A DNA stretch of 64,000 nt from Siphonodentalium dalli (taxonomy: Eukaryota > Mollusca > Scaphopoda > Gadilida > Siphonodentaliidae). A program made the translations under genes and the position numbers. This document shows positions 1-12,460 of this stretch, in pieces. Each line of letters opens with the position of its first letter. The first letter of the stretch is position 1. Location: positions 99,222,782 through 99,286,781 of the forward strand of contig CP136067.1 of assembly GCA_032622095.1 (NCBI GenBank), in the 5' to 3' direction. Below the pieces are notes generated by a model. The model saw nothing but the letters and a program-made list of their open reading frames with translations, ran no database searches and was not told where the DNA came from.

Positions 1-502
1 ACTGGATTGTGAAGTCCCAAACTTTAGCCCAATTCTAATATATTTATGTGTTATAGACGACATATTCGTGTTCGTCAAAGAAGAGGAGTGCTACAGGGAT
101 TCTGCTGTTCACAGAATGTTGGGCTTGAATATTCTGAATTGGGCTCACTTTCATTGTTTAATGCTCAGCAGAAATGGCTCACATCCTGCCTTTTGTGATA
201 AACCAAGACAGTTAGAGGTTTGAAGTTATAGATACATGTTCGCATCGAGATAAAGCCAGAGTGCTCCAAGCTATAAATAAAAACAATAGGAATCAGTGTT
301 GAAGGGGTGTAGCTTGATCGACGTGGACTCCTGATTGCAGGGGGACAGAAGTAGAGTAGTACCTTTCTTTCCTGTATTTTTATGTTTTTATAGCATAGCT
401 ATCAAAATCAAAACTGAGATGTCATTGAATACAGATGAATGATGAAGGGAGCTAACTCTATTCAAGCTACTAGCAGAATACAACTCCATTCATATGAATA
501 TA

Positions 503-856
503 CAGTAATGCCCTAAATAATCGACTCCTTAACCACAACATAATTATGGGTAACTTTTCAGGATTTAGTCGGAAATATGACTTGGTGCCATTCATCGGAA
601 AGCTCTCAGTGAGAGCTTTCCGATGAATGGCACCAAACCATATTTCCGACTAAATCATGAAAAGTTACCCATAATTCTTCTGTGGTTATGGATAACTTTT
701 CAGGATTTAGTCGGAAATATGGCTTGGTGCCATTCATCGAAAGCTCTCAGTGAGAGCTTTCCGATGAATGGCACCAAGCCATATTTCCGACTAAATCCTG
801 AAAAGTTACCCATAATTCTGCTGTGGTTAAGGAGTCGATCATTTAGGGCATTACTG
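503..856. mobile_element. Family A palindromic MITE, enlarged copy
   Basis: Ends CAGTAATGCCCTAAATAATC and its inverse, flanked by TA. The foldback arms are internally duplicated, giving 354 bp against about 212 bp for a normal copy. Confidence 0.88.
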
Positions 857-1333
857 TAAGATATTTTTAAGGCCGCTTTTTTTTATTGGTTGGTTTATGG
901 ATAATTATGTTTAACCGTTTCTATACTAAATGGATTCTACGTCATAATTTGCTCGAAAATGGCCACATTATATTTCACCTGGAGATTTCAACATTCCTTT
1001 TTATACATCCTTTTGAAAAAAGGTCATATTATGTAATCAGTCTGTCTGTCCATCCGTTAACATTTTTGGTTTCCAATCGATAACTCTTGTTTGGATTATT
1101 TGATTTGAACCAAACGTGGGATGTGTGTTTCCTAGCTAAAACTACAGGCCAAGTTCGAATATGGGTTCAGTCCAGTTATTTTCACATGAGTTACGGTCAT
1201 TTTATGACTGAGAATTTGACTGCATTTTGGCATTGAAATTAGGGGTTTATCAGATATTCTTTGTCAACTCAAATTATTATTTTATTTTGCGGTAGTAGAA
1301 ATCATAACGCAGTTAATGCCCCTGATATATATA
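857..1333. other. Unassigned sequence
   Basis: Between two family A copies. AT-rich, no exon, no repeat with another copy in the window that I could see. Confidence 0.5.
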
Positions 1334-1546
1334 CAGTAATGCCCTAAATAATCGGCTTCTTAACCACAGCAGCATTATGGGTAACTTTTCAGGATTTAGT
1401 CGGAAATATGGCTTGTTGCATTTCATCGGAATGCTCTCAATGAGAGCTTTCCGATGAATGGTAACGAGCCATATTTCCAACTAAAACCTGAAAAGTTACC
1501 CATAATTCTGCTGTGGTTAAGGAGTCGATTATTTAGGGCATTACTG
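1334..1546. mobile_element. Family A palindromic MITE
   Basis: Standard 213-bp copy with TA flanks. Arms contain GGATTTAGTCGGAAATATGG and meet at GAGAGCTTTCCGATGAATGG. Confidence 0.88.
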
Positions 1547-2555
1547 TATATAGCAAGTTCCAAAATTTATGCTGACTTTGAAACTGGCTGAGAGTCAAAT
1601 AAAATATAGGGCATTCAAAGTTATTGCATCTCTTCTGGGCCATAATTATAACAACAGCATTCTGAAGCAGCCTATCACAACTCATGGTGAAATGCCTTGA
1701 TTGAGGGTGCTAACAAGATAGAGTTCTCCCACTTGGTATGCTCTGAATATTTTTGCGAGATTTCAGATCTTAAAATAGCCCCTTTTACTGTTCAAATATG
1801 AGAAAAATTCCAATTTAAATCAATACTAATTAATAAATGTCCTCGATTCATACTGGTATATATTATTTTGTACCCTGGAATCTATATAAAACTTACAAGA
1901 AAGAGATACACTATCTTTAGAACAATTAAATTGTATGTAAATATAGGAAACATGGAAAGAATATCAAATGAATTTGGTCAGACTAATTATTACAAGTATA
2001 ATTATGCAACACAAGCATTTCTTGCAAAATTATGTGGAGTCCTTTCCTGTAAATTTGATTTGTCAAGTTTTCGTGAAATTCTTTGCAATGACTGGCATCA
2101 GTACTGAATGTCTTTTTTTGGATAATCTCATTTGAATTTATTGTAATTATTTCAGTGCTAAAAACAGACGTGTTCCTCCTAACATGACTAAAACCTCACC
2201 GGTCGTTAAACCTTGCCGTCAACGGAAAATGTCATTTTTCCTAAATTCCTACTACATGTAGTTGTTTTATGTAATATGAAAAGTATCAAACACGTAGGGT
2301 AGTTGTCACATGATAAGAACAATGTGGCGTAATAACATTTTCCCAGTCATGTTTTGGAAACGCCCCTCTGTTTTAAGCCTTAGACCAGCTATTTTCAAGA
2401 AAATCTTGTGAAATTTATTGTAAAATTCTTCTTAAAAAAAAAACTCTTCTCAAAGTCTCAGAATGAGTTGACTTCTCAATCTAACATTACGTTTGTTAGT
2501 TTATACAAAATCAAAATTAATCCTAGCTCAGACATAAAAAAAACTGTAAGATGTG
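1547..2555. other. Unassigned sequence
   Basis: No recognisable gene. Open stretches are short and lack homology; no splice-flanked match to the missing C2CD5 C-terminus was found. Confidence 0.5.
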
Positions 2556-2721
2556 TAAACCCTTCCTTGACTGGAGCTTCCTGAAATCTTTTTTAAAAGC
2601 CTATGCCAATTAATTCTCTTATATATGCAAGGCTCCTATGGGAGACTGGCATATATAAGAGAATGCACTGTCACATGATCTTTATTGCTGCACCAGAGCA
2701 GCTCCCGTCATGAAAGGGTTA
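2556..2721. mobile_element. Family C element, short copy
   Basis: Ends AAACCCTTCCTTGACTGGAG and CCGTCATGAAAGGGTTAA around one hairpin (ATTCTCTTATATATGC arms). Confidence 0.78.
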
Positions 2722-2744
2722 AAATAAATGGGTATGCCTACCTA

Positions 2745-2956
2745 CAGTAATGCCCTAAATAATTGACTCCTTAACCACAGCAGAATTATGTGTAAGTTTT
2801 CAGGATTTAGTCGGAAATATGGCTTGTTGCCATTCTTGGAAAGCTCTCACTGAGAGCTTTCCTATGAATGGCAACAAGCCATATTTCCGACTAAATCCTG
2901 AAAAGTTACCCATAATTATGCTGTGGTTAAGGAGTCGATTATTTAGGGCATTACTG
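2745..2956. mobile_element. Family A palindromic MITE
   Basis: 212-bp copy, TA-flanked; follows a family C element (2556-2721) by about 20 bp. Confidence 0.88.
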
Positions 2957-3284
2957 TAATTTGGTCTGACTTGAAACCCCAACCAGACATTTAATTTTCT
3001 TTGGTCTTATCAGTTTGAGTTATGTCCCTTTATTTATGTGAAATATGGTCAGTAAGTTATAAGAGATGAAGATTTATTATGTTTGTTTAAATTCATTGAA
3101 TGTTTTATCTATTCATACATTGCATCCACATTTTTATCCTATTTGCTTATTTACCCCAAATACACTAAACAGTGGTTTCCGATTCCGTAACCTTGATGTC
3201 AACACTGACGTAAAATACATGTACAAATACCAAGCCAGGAACCTATGTCATAATTTGCAAGAAAATGGCAGCAAGATATCACGT

Positions 3285-3590
3285 GGGCTAGCATCACTAA
3301 ATTCACCCTCTGGGGTCCTCATTCTACTTAGGCCTCATCTTCTCTGGAGAGTTTCTTTATTATCAAATTTCTATAGAAACTTCTTCACATAGATTCTATT
3401 TCTTTTTTAGTTTAGTTTCTCTATATTCCCAAATTGGCAGCGACACATTGCATAATCGAGGTTCACAATGGGGGTAGATCACAATATTCACCATTTGGGA
3501 ACTTCAATCTGAGTCTCTGTCTCCCATAACAGATGTGGCCATGCAGAATGAGGTTCCCAAAGCATGAATTTAGTGATGCTAGCCCGCTAT
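3285..3590. mobile_element. Family B element
   Basis: Contains GGGCTAGCATCACTAAATTC and the long form of the interior (TTTCTATAGAAACTTCTTC, ATTGCATAATCGAGGTTC), as in the copies at 14.2 and 34.4 kb. Left end truncated. Confidence 0.75.
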
Positions 3591-3639
3591 CATGTTTCTA
3601 ATTTAACCCATTAGTCACCTTGTTTATGCATTTATCTTC

Positions 3640-4163
3640 TACAAATTAGGGGATACAGAAACTGAACAGAAAGGAAAATGGAACTAACAGTAATGTTAAT
3701 TTGAGACTATAGATACCTCCCAGAAGGTGAGGAGGGGGCCTCGGTGGCTCAATCGGTTAGGGGTACAACTCCAAGCCGTTTCGCCTTCCAGCGCTGGCGA
3801 TAAGGGTTCAAATCCACATGTTTCCATCGTGGACTTTGTAACTCGAAATCGTTATCTGGGAAAGTTGTCAGTCACTTGCCGATGGCCGGTGGTTTGCCGC
3901 ACATGGTCGACGAGTTTATCAGCCATTGAAATCACTGTTAGATTAGCCGTAAGTGTGCGGATTTCCTCCACCATTAAAACTGGCAATGTCGTGATATGGC
4001 CTTAGTGGCTAAAGCGACATACAACCCCAATCAATCAATCAATCAATCAGAAGGTGAGGTCATCAGATTGTGAAATTGGTTATGTTAGCCCACTGTGCGG
4101 AATGACATCATGAAATTCACACTCTGGGGACCTCATTCTGTAAATGTCAGACACACTATATCC
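3640..4163. mobile_element. Family B element split by a SINE
   Basis: Interior GGGGATACAGAAACTGAACAG to CTCCCAGAAGGTGAGG, then the SINE, then AGAAGGTGAGGTCATCAG and the right end TAAATGTCAGACACACTAT. Confidence 0.75.
3734..4049 (+). mobile_element. tRNA-derived SINE, plus strand
   Basis: Head with A-box-like TGGCTCAATCGGTTAGGGG and B-box GGTTCAAATCC at 3805-3815, then a body (GCCGATGGCCGGTGG, CCTCCACCATTAAAACTGG) and a tail of (CAAT)n. Flanked by an 11-12 bp duplication CAGAAGGTGAGG. Same family as the minus-strand copy at 45.9 kb. Confidence 0.85.
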
Positions 4164-5028
4164 AGTATTGGTTGAGTTATTTATATTCTTGATATCTTGC
4201 CGCCATTTTCAAGCAAGTTATGAAGTAGGATCCCAGCCGTGATGTCATGAAGAGATACAGATAGAACACAACGTTCATCTTAAAGACATATTATGTACTT
4301 GTTCGGGCGCGTGAAACTGATAAGTTAGTATTCAGGCGCTATGACAACTCGTATTCAACCTGTGGCATACAACATTGTATTCAGTGGCTGTGATTCTGTT
4401 GAATACATGTGCCTGGCACCAACAGATGTGGAATAAATCACTTTATTCATCCTTTTCTAATCTCCTTCAATCCTTCTTCTCAACTCTTTTCCCTCTGATC
4501 CCAGTTTTTCCAGAGAGTTCAGTTCAGTTGCATATATATATGTTTCATGTTAATGATGCCTCAAATATTCTGTTTAGCTTTTTCAAGTTGAGTAAAAATA
4601 TCTGTGTTTCCCCTAACCCAACCCAAGAATTACAAGTAGTGACTGAACTGGATAGGTTTAATAACTGTTGCTGTTTGAACATTTGATCCATTCATTTAAT
4701 TATTAATATTCATGTTTACCATCTTGGTTGAAAATAAAACAAATTCTCTGAGAAGCCAAGGAAATATAATGAGTTTGGAGGTTTTTTAAGGGTAGGTGGG
4801 GTCGGGGGAAAACAAAGCATATAGATGTATTCATATTGGCCGCAACAGCCTGATGGTGGTATTTTATCAACTGTTTTTCCATGAATAATATTTTCATTGT
4901 TCTTGCCTGATTTGACAGGTAGATTGGGAGATGAGATGAATAATTACATGGAATGGATACATTTAACTTATGCAGATATTGTCGAAGTTAGTGTCCTCTT
5001 TAACATGATTTTCATAAGAGTTCAGATA
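4164..5028. other. Unassigned sequence
   Basis: AT-rich with a 103-codon plus-strand open stretch (4375-4686) of low-complexity composition that I do not believe is a gene. Confidence 0.45.
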
Positions 5029-5236
5029 CAGTAATGCCCTAAATAATCGACTCCTTAACCACAGCAGAATTATGGGTAATTTTTCAGGATTCAGTCGGAA
5101 ATATGGCTTGTTGCCATTCATCGGAAAGCTCTCACTGAGAGCTTTCCGATGAATGGCAACAAGCCATATTTCCGACTAAATCCTTAAATTTACCCTTCTG
5201 CTGTGGTTAAGGAGTCGATTATTTAGGGCATTACTG
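5029..5236. mobile_element. Family A palindromic MITE
   Basis: 208-bp copy with a small deletion in the right arm; the right TA flank is altered to TT. Confidence 0.86.
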
Positions 5237-5374
5237 ATTTGTTGAGAACATCCATGAACTGGCCTGAGAAGACACATTGCATAGTTGAGGTGCACATCAC
5301 AGTATTCACTGTCTGGAACTTAACCATGTTATCAACACGGCGTTGTGGTCACGCCTGAAAATATGGCCCCGGAC

Positions 5375-5735
5375 ATTTGCAGAATGAGGTCCCTGAGGGT
5401 GAATTTAGTGACGCTACCCTGCACAATGGGCTAGCATCACCATATTCCATATTCATCCTCTGGGGACTTCATTCTGCTTGGCCTCATCTGCTATGGGAGA
5501 CCAAGACTCTGAGAAGATGTGCGGCCATTAGACACCTCAATTATGCAATGTGTCGTCCACCAGTTTGGGATATAGAGAAACTAAACTAAAAAAGAACTTT
5601 CTAAAAAACTTAAATATATAATAAAGATACTTTCCAGAACAATGCCCAGAAGTTGAATTTAGTGATTGCTGGCCCTCTGTGCCGGGTAGTGTCACCAAAA
5701 TCACCGTCTGGGGGACCTCATTCTGCAGATGTCCA
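5375..5735. mobile_element. Family B element
   Basis: GCAGAATGAGGTCCCTGAGG at the left, inverted CATTCTGCAGATGTC at the right, with a diverged interior. Confidence 0.75.
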
Positions 5736-5807
5736 GCACCATATTTTCAGGCTGGATTGAAACTGCATTAGTGTCGAAGCATGTGGGTTGTAAAACGATG
5801 ATATCGG

Positions 5808-5985
5808 ACAATTAAGATCCTGTGCCAGTACATTCTCTTATATATGCTAGTCTCCCATATGGAGCCTCATATATATCAGATATTGTCTTATATATGCGAG
5901 GCTCCCTGTGGGAGACTCACAAAAATAACAAAATGCATTGGCTTTCATATTTTCGCAAAATTTCAGGAAGCTCGGACTGATTATA
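5808..5985. mobile_element. Family C fragment
   Basis: Starts AAGATCCTGTGCCAGTACAT, two diverged hairpin arms, ends TTTCGCAAAATTTCAGGAAG. Outer TTAA ends lost. Confidence 0.72.
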
Positions 5986-6309
5986 CAATATCGAACAATG
6001 TGTAGGGGTCAATGAGATATCTGGTAGTCATGGTTATCATAAATAATATTGTATGTATGTTTGCTGCATTTGTTCAGCTAAAATGAAGTTCTCAGAACTC
6101 CGCCATAGAATTATACGCAGCCTTATTAGTTGATTGTTGGTTTATGTTGTTAGCGTTTATTAAGGGACCAGCCTAGAGTGTATAATCAGGCCTTAAAATC
6201 CATCAAATTTTGCGAGAATCAAACAGCGTTTCTACAGCAAATAAAGAAATTTTTACAGGAATTAAAATGAGAATCATGATTCTGATTCTCGCCTGAATTT
6301 AAGGCCTGA

Positions 6310-6565
6310 TAAGCAAGCCTTGAAATAGTGTGTCTGTCATTTGCAGAATGAGGTCCCCAGAGGGTGAATTTAGTGATGCTACCCCCGCATAGCGGGCTAG
6401 CATCACCAAATTCACCCTATTGGGACCTCATTCTGCTGACATCTCAGCAGAATGAGGTTCCCAGAGGATGAATTTGGTGATGCTAGCCCGCTATGCGGGG
6501 TAGCATCACTAAATTCACCCTCTGGGGACCTCATTCTGCAAATGACAGACACACTATTTTAAGGC
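6310..6565. mobile_element. Family B element, near-perfect palindrome
   Basis: AAATAGTGTGTCTGTCATTT at the left and its inverse at the right, each arm itself a hairpin (GTGAATTTAGTGATGCTA / TAGCATCACCAAATTCAC). Closely matched by copies at 14.87 and 52.9 kb. Confidence 0.85.
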
Positions 6566-6859
6566 CTGATAAGATAATGGTTGTAGTATTGAAGATTAAA
6601 ATATTATGGATATGAAATGGTGTGGTATTCATTTACAGGGGTGTTTTATTATTACCAGTGCAGATAATATAAAATTTGAGTCAGAAAAATGGAATAATAG
6701 CTGCGCTTGGATTTGCAAAACGATGTGAATGGCCATCTTTATAATAATATAGTCCACAATGTTTTATAAACATAATGGTTTTTCCTGGATATGTATGGGG
6801 GGGGGGGGGGGGTGGGTTACTTGCCATCGAGTATCCAGTCATAAAATTTTACATATATA

Positions 6860-7040
6860 CAGTAATGCTCTAATTAAACGACGTCTTAACCACAGCAGAA
6901 TTATGGGTAACTTTTCAGGATTTAGTCGGAAATATGGCTTGTTGCCATTCATCGGCAACAAGCCATATTTCCGACTAAATCCTGAAAAGTTACCCATAAT
7001 TCTGCTGTGGTTAAGAGGTCGATTAATTAGAGCATTACTG
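6860..7040. mobile_element. Family A palindromic MITE, short centre
   Basis: 181-bp copy lacking the central GAGAGCTTTC segment; end CAGTAATGCTCTAATTAAAC differs from the other copies, so a subfamily. Confidence 0.86.
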
Positions 7041-7084
7041 TATATGACTTGATGGAGTTTACCCCTGAAAACCATTGAAATCAA

Positions 7085-7285
7085 TTCTTTTCTTATGGAC
7101 GAGTGGTTTCTGCCTAACCAAGCTTTGAAATAGTGTGTTTTTCTTATGGACGAGTGGTTTCCGCCTAACCAAGCTTTGAAATAGTGTGTCAAGGTCACCA
7201 GAGGGTGAATTTAGTGACAAGATCCCAATCTATTTCAAGCCTTGTTCCGAACACAAAGGGATGAGTGGTTTCTTACTGTTTTGAT
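7085..7285. repeat. Short tandem duplication with family B fragments
   Basis: A segment of about 54 bp (TTTCTTATGGACGAGTGGTT then CCGCCTAACCAAGC) occurs twice at 7087-7190, with a partial third copy at 7260. It includes family B termini (TTGAAATAGTGTGT). Confidence 0.7.
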
Positions 7286-7399
7286 CCTCTGGGCTGGTCT
7301 CTTCATTTAGTCATTATTTTATCATCGTGTTTTATCATACATTATTATAACGTCCAATCATGTTTATCTCACTGCCGACAGCGAGGCCGTATTCTCAAG

Positions 7400-7625
7400 G
7401 TCATAGGCAAGGTCATCATGGTAACATTAACCACTCTCAAAAGGTCATCTCACTATAATTATCATTTGTTACCATGGCAACCACATGATGAATGATATAA
7501 TCACACATTTCACATGGAAGGTTACCATGGTAACATGCACTTACGCAATGTCATCTGACTTACTTGTCATCACTTGTTACCATGGCAACTATATGATGAA
7601 TGATATAGTCATACATCTCCCTTGG
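7400..7625. repeat. Duplication carrying palindromic GTTACCATGG motifs
   Basis: Two diverged copies (about 7430-7540 and 7541-7625) of a segment with GTTACCATGGCAAC. The motif appears at 7468-7481, 7521-7534 (GTTACCATGGTAAC) and 7576-7589. Confidence 0.7.
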
Positions 7626-8480
7626 CTAAATATTTGTATATTTTGTAGCTACGCTGTCCATGTGATGTTAGCAGTTTTGATGCATAATTACTGTTCACCA
7701 AGCAACGATGGTTTCAATAAGTCTTGTGCTTCCCATGGACCAGTCGACGTAAACATCTCCGTAATAATTATGAATTTATATGATATACTGAGTCGAAATT
7801 TATGTCGACTGGACGTGTGTAGGGGGGGGGGGGGGTAAATAGTTGAATTTCCCCCACCATTCTTCCCAAAGGTGACCATAAATTTCATCAGTTGGAATGG
7901 AAAGTTAGTACGAGGGAATTAGAACTTTGTTTGAAAAGTTACCTTTTTGATTAAAATAGACATTTTCTGAAAATAAATACTGCAATCCTGAATAGAAGGA
8001 TAATGTTACTTTGTGAATTGTGTAACAATAGATCTTAAATATTTAGACTTTTGACTGTATTGAACCTCTTGTTGCTGCGGTAACCATACGCATGTGTTGA
8101 ATGAACTGCATTTTGTTGATACGATTTATATTTATGTAATGTTCAGATTATATCAGTTATTACCAGATAAAAGTTTATCTAAAAGATCATAAAACTTCTC
8201 AAAATGAAGAGAAAATATCATTAAAAATCATTACAATTATCATCTTGTAGTTTGTTGTAAATTTCATGGGGTACTAAAGCAGGGAAATATCCAGAGCTGT
8301 TTTGATAGCAGGTTTGTCTCTCAAAGAGAATTGGGGGGGGGGGATTACTGGAATGACTGCTGTCCTCTCTCCCGAGGTTGTACTTGCAGTGTATTCTCCC
8401 GAGGTTGTACTTGCACAGTGTATTATTGCACAGTGTTCGCGCTGCCACTAGCCAAATTTGCCAATGGAAAAAAAATTCAC

Positions 8481-10956
8481 ATTTGGCAAAAAATATTTTC
8501 ATTTGGCAAGTCACTTTTTAATTCCTCAAGAAGTTGAAAAATATTGGTCCTCCCACAATATAACTATATTATGGTGTTCTATAAGGTCTAGGAAAAGTTA
8601 ACATCTTTTACTATTAAGATGCAGTTAATCTGATAGCATTGGTAATTAATGGGTGAGGGATTACCGGTATTTAGTGTGGTGGTGTGTACATAGTTAATCC
8701 TCTTGTAATGTGCCCTTCTGATGAAGCAACCCTTCTACAATTTTATTGTTTGGTGATTGGTTTATTGTTAGCTCAACTTTACTTTGTAAAGTTTGAGCTA
8801 TTGCCATGGCTTTGTCGTCCGTCGTCCGTGTGTGTGTGCGTAAGGCGTCAACAATAGAGGCTACAGGTCGTACCTTTGATCGGATCATTATGAAATTTGT
8901 CATAGCTGTTGACATCAACATTTGTACCGGAATGATTCATTTTGGGGTCATTCGGAAAAAAAACATGGCCGCCAGCGGCCATCTTAGATTTAAAAATTCA
9001 ATCCATTAGCACGGGCTACAGGCCGTACTGATCGTCATGAAATTTGTCATGGATGTTAATATTGACATGTAGATGGGAACGAGTCATTTTTGGATTATTC
9101 GGGCAAAAAACATGGCCGCCAGCAGCCATCTTGGATTTTACTCTTTGTATGACTAAATCCTTTAGCACGGGCTACAGGTCGTACCTTTAGTCTGATAATC
9201 ATGAAATTTGTCATGGCTGTTGAAATTGGAATGTAGATGGGAACGAGTCATTTTGGGGTCATTGGGACAAAAAACATGGCCACCAGTGGCCATCTTTGTT
9301 TTCAAAATTCAATCCATTAGCACGGGCCACAGGTCGCACTGTTCGTCTGATCATCATGAAATTTGTCATGGATGTTAATATTGACATGTAGATGGGAACG
9401 AGTCATTTTGGGGTCATTCGGCCCAAAAACATGGCCGCCAGCAGCCATGTTGGATTTTACTCTTTGTATGACTAAATCCTTTAGCACGGGCTACAGGTCG
9501 TACCTTTAGTCTGATCATCATAAAATTTGTCATGGCTGTTGATATTGGAATGTAGATGGAAACGAGTCATTTTGGGGTCATTCGGACAAAAAACATGGCC
9601 GCCAACGGCCATCTTGGATTTCATAATTTAATCCATTAGCACGGGCCACAGGTCGTACTGTTTGTCTGATCATCATGAAATTTGTCATGGATGTTAATAT
9701 TGACATGTAGATGGGAACGGGTCATTTTGGGGTCATTCGGCTCAAAAACATGGCCGCCAGCTGCCATCTTGGATTTTACTCTTTGTATGACTAAATCCTT
9801 TAGCACGGGCTACAGGTCGTACCTTTAGTCTGATCATCATAAAATTTGTCATGGATGTTAACAAAGACATGTAGATGGGAACAAGTCATTTTGGGGTCAT
9901 TCGGCCAAAAACATCGCCGCCAGCAGCCATCTTGGATTTTACTCTTTGTATGACTAAATCCTTTAGCACGGGCTACAGGTCGTACCTTTAGTCTGATCAT
10001 CATAAAATTTGTCATGGCTGTTGATATTGGAATGTAGATGGGAACGAGTCATTTTGGGGTCATTCGGCCCAAAAACATGGCTGCCAGCGGCCATCTTGGA
10101 TTTCAAAATTTAATCCATTAGCACGGGCCACAGGTCGTACTGTTTGTCTGATCATAATGAAATTTGTCATGGATGATAATATTGACATGTAGATGGGAAC
10201 GAGTAATTTTGGGGTCATTTGGCCGAAAAACATGGTCGCCAGCAGCCATCTTGGATTTTACTCTTTGTATGACTAAATCCTTTAGCACGGGCTGCAGGTC
10301 GTACCTTTAGTCTGATCATCATAAAATTTGTCATGGATGTTAACAATGACATGTAGATGGGAACGAGTAATTTTTGGGTCATTCGGCCAAAAAACATGGT
10401 CGCCAGCAGCCATCTTGGATTTTACTCTTTGTATGACTAAATCCTTTAGCACGGGCTACAGGTTGTACATTTAGTCTGATCATCATAAAAATTTTCATGG
10501 CTGTTGAAATTGGAATGTAAATGGGAACGAGTCATTTTGGGGTCATTCGGACAAAAAACATGGCCGCCAGTGGCCATCTTGGATTTCAAAATTTAATCCA
10601 TTAGCACGGGCCACAGGTCGTACCTTTAGTCTGATCGTCATAAAATTTGTCAGTGATGTTAACGATGACATGTAGATGGGAACGACTCATTTTGGGGTCA
10701 TTCGGCCGAAAACATGGCCGCCAGCAGCCATCTTGGATTTTACTTTTCTCTTCATGTCTATAAACTAGTATTAGACATTCAACTTTCCACATTCCTAATC
10801 GCTCCATTGACTGTAATATATTAAATTATTCCCTTTCCAAGTTGAGCTACAGTGTCATTGACACTTTCATTATATGATAAACCACAAAATAAGACTCAAT
10901 GTTGCAGAAAATTATACTATCAGGGACAGCATTTGGCAAAAAATATTTTCATTTGG
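8481..10956. repeat. 29-bp direct repeats flanking the 8.8-kb region
   Basis: ATTTGGCAAAAAATATTTTC followed by ATTTGGCA occurs at about 8481-8509 and 10929-10956 and encloses the family J element. Outside lie CAGTGTTCGCGCTG (8430) and, inverted, CAGAGTCCGCACTGG (10999), which could be the ends of an older TIR element. Confidence 0.5.
8769..10870 (+). mobile_element. Family J element with ~160-bp internal array
   Basis: Begins TAGCTCAACTTTACTTTG, then GCCATGGCTTTGTCGTCCG, then about 12 tandem units spaced 155-165 bp (GGGCTACAGGTCGTACCTTT, GAAATTTGTCATGGATGTTA, GCCAGCAGCCATCTTGGATT), and ends AAGTTGAGCTACAGTGTCAT. The plan (unique ends around ~160-bp tandem repeats) recalls bivalve pearl/Helentron-type elements; that assignment is inference. 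Confidence 0.75.
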
Positions 10957-11270
10957 CAAATTATTGGGCAAAGTAAATTTTGGTCCAGTGCGGACTCTGA
11001 TTATAAACCCTGAATCTGCAAAAGCAATAAAGTTAGAACATTCTTAGCATTTGAAATTTTATTTCATTTGGTCACTTTTTCTATCACAGATACAGTACCT
11101 CACTCATATTTAAATTCGTGCAGTATTATTTTTCGTTCCATTTTAAATTTACGCACTTAAAAATTGTGCACCATGAAGCCTGAATTAATAATTGATAAAT
11201 ATTTTACCTTACCAACTGAGCCATTGATACCTGTAAATGCATCGTTCCCTTAGATTTACAGGTATGTATA

Positions 11271-11483
11271 CAGTAATGCCCAAAGTAATCGACCCCTTAA
11301 CCACAGCAGAATTATGGGTAACTTTTCAGGATTTAGTAGGAAATATGGCTTGTTGCCATTCATCGGAAAGCTCTCGGTGAGAGCATTCCGATGAATGGTA
11401 ACAAGCCATATTTCTGACTAAATCCTGAAAAGTTACCCATAATTCTGCTGTGGTTAAGGGGTCGATTACTTAGGGCATTACTG
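11271..11483. mobile_element. Family A palindromic MITE
   Basis: 213-bp copy, TA-flanked, with matched changes in both ends (CCCAAAGTAATCGACCCC and inverse), suggesting a distinct source copy. Confidence 0.88.
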
Positions 11484-12005
11484 TAGATATCACTGCTATT
11501 GGATTTGGAATGGATGCGACAGTATGCAATATGGAGCACATGTATGCCAATAACACCATCGCAGTTAACATAATATGATCACATATTTAATATTTTAGTA
11601 AAAGTCTTGTATCTGATGGCAGTTTCAGTGCTTAATCTTTCCCAATAGATAATAAAGCCACCCCCATGTGCAGTGAGTAATTTGCTAAACTCTGAGTTGA
11701 GTTGTACTATTTTTCTCTCAGTTGTAAAAATACCTGGCAGTGTGTGAAAAATAGTACTGCATTAATTTATATATGAGTAAGGTATCCAAAAGTTTTAAAA
11801 ACACATAGAAAAAACAACAAAAACAAATACAAAATATAACATAAATTTTCTATCAGCCCAACTGGGCAGAATGAAACTTGGGCCCTGCGAAGCTCAGCGA
11901 TTTGATCTAAATTGAACTAGATGTATATGTTTATTAGAATTACGCCTGACATTTCAGGGCAATTCGCTGCATTGATTTGTACCATACCTCTGAACAATGT
12001 GACAG

Positions 12006-12222
12006 TAATATAGTGTATTTCTCACCCGATCATGCCAATGTAGGGTCTCATTGGAAATATTGAGAGAACAAATTACAAATGCGAAAGATCTTGATTAATG
12101 AGTATACATGTTTGTAATATAGTGTATTTCTCACCCGATCATGTCAATGTAGGGTCTCATTGGAAATATTGAGAGAACATATTACAAATGCAAATGATCT
12201 TGATTGATGAGTATACATGTTT
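12006..12222. repeat. Two-copy tandem duplication, ~108 bp
   Basis: TAATATAGTGTATTTCTCAC occurs at 12006 and 12114; the two copies differ at only a few positions. Surrounding 11484-12460 shows nothing else recognisable. Confidence 0.85.
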
Positions 12223-12460
12223 GTCTGGTCATTCTTGAAATTAGTTCTTGCAGACTTACAATGTCCAGGATTTTTGAAATACAAACTGTACAAAAAACAT
12301 TATTCTGCGACTGAAACTTCCAGCGGTTCACCAGTGGGTCCTATATGATGTAACACACTCCATCACCCATCCAACGCCCTTGTAATTGCATACCTATTTT
12401 TCCCCAGTATATGTAGTAATACTGCTGAATTGGTCTTTATCCCATGGTTTTGGTCACTAA

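Noticed and set aside
1868-2107. 79-codon plus-strand open frame
   Set aside because: Tyr/Asn/Ile-rich as expected for AT-rich noncoding DNA, no homology recognised, no supporting splice sites.
3734-3830. tRNA gene
   Set aside because: A- and B-box-like sequences are present, but no cloverleaf with a proper acceptor stem is apparent, and the sequence continues into a SINE body with a CAAT-repeat tail and target duplication.
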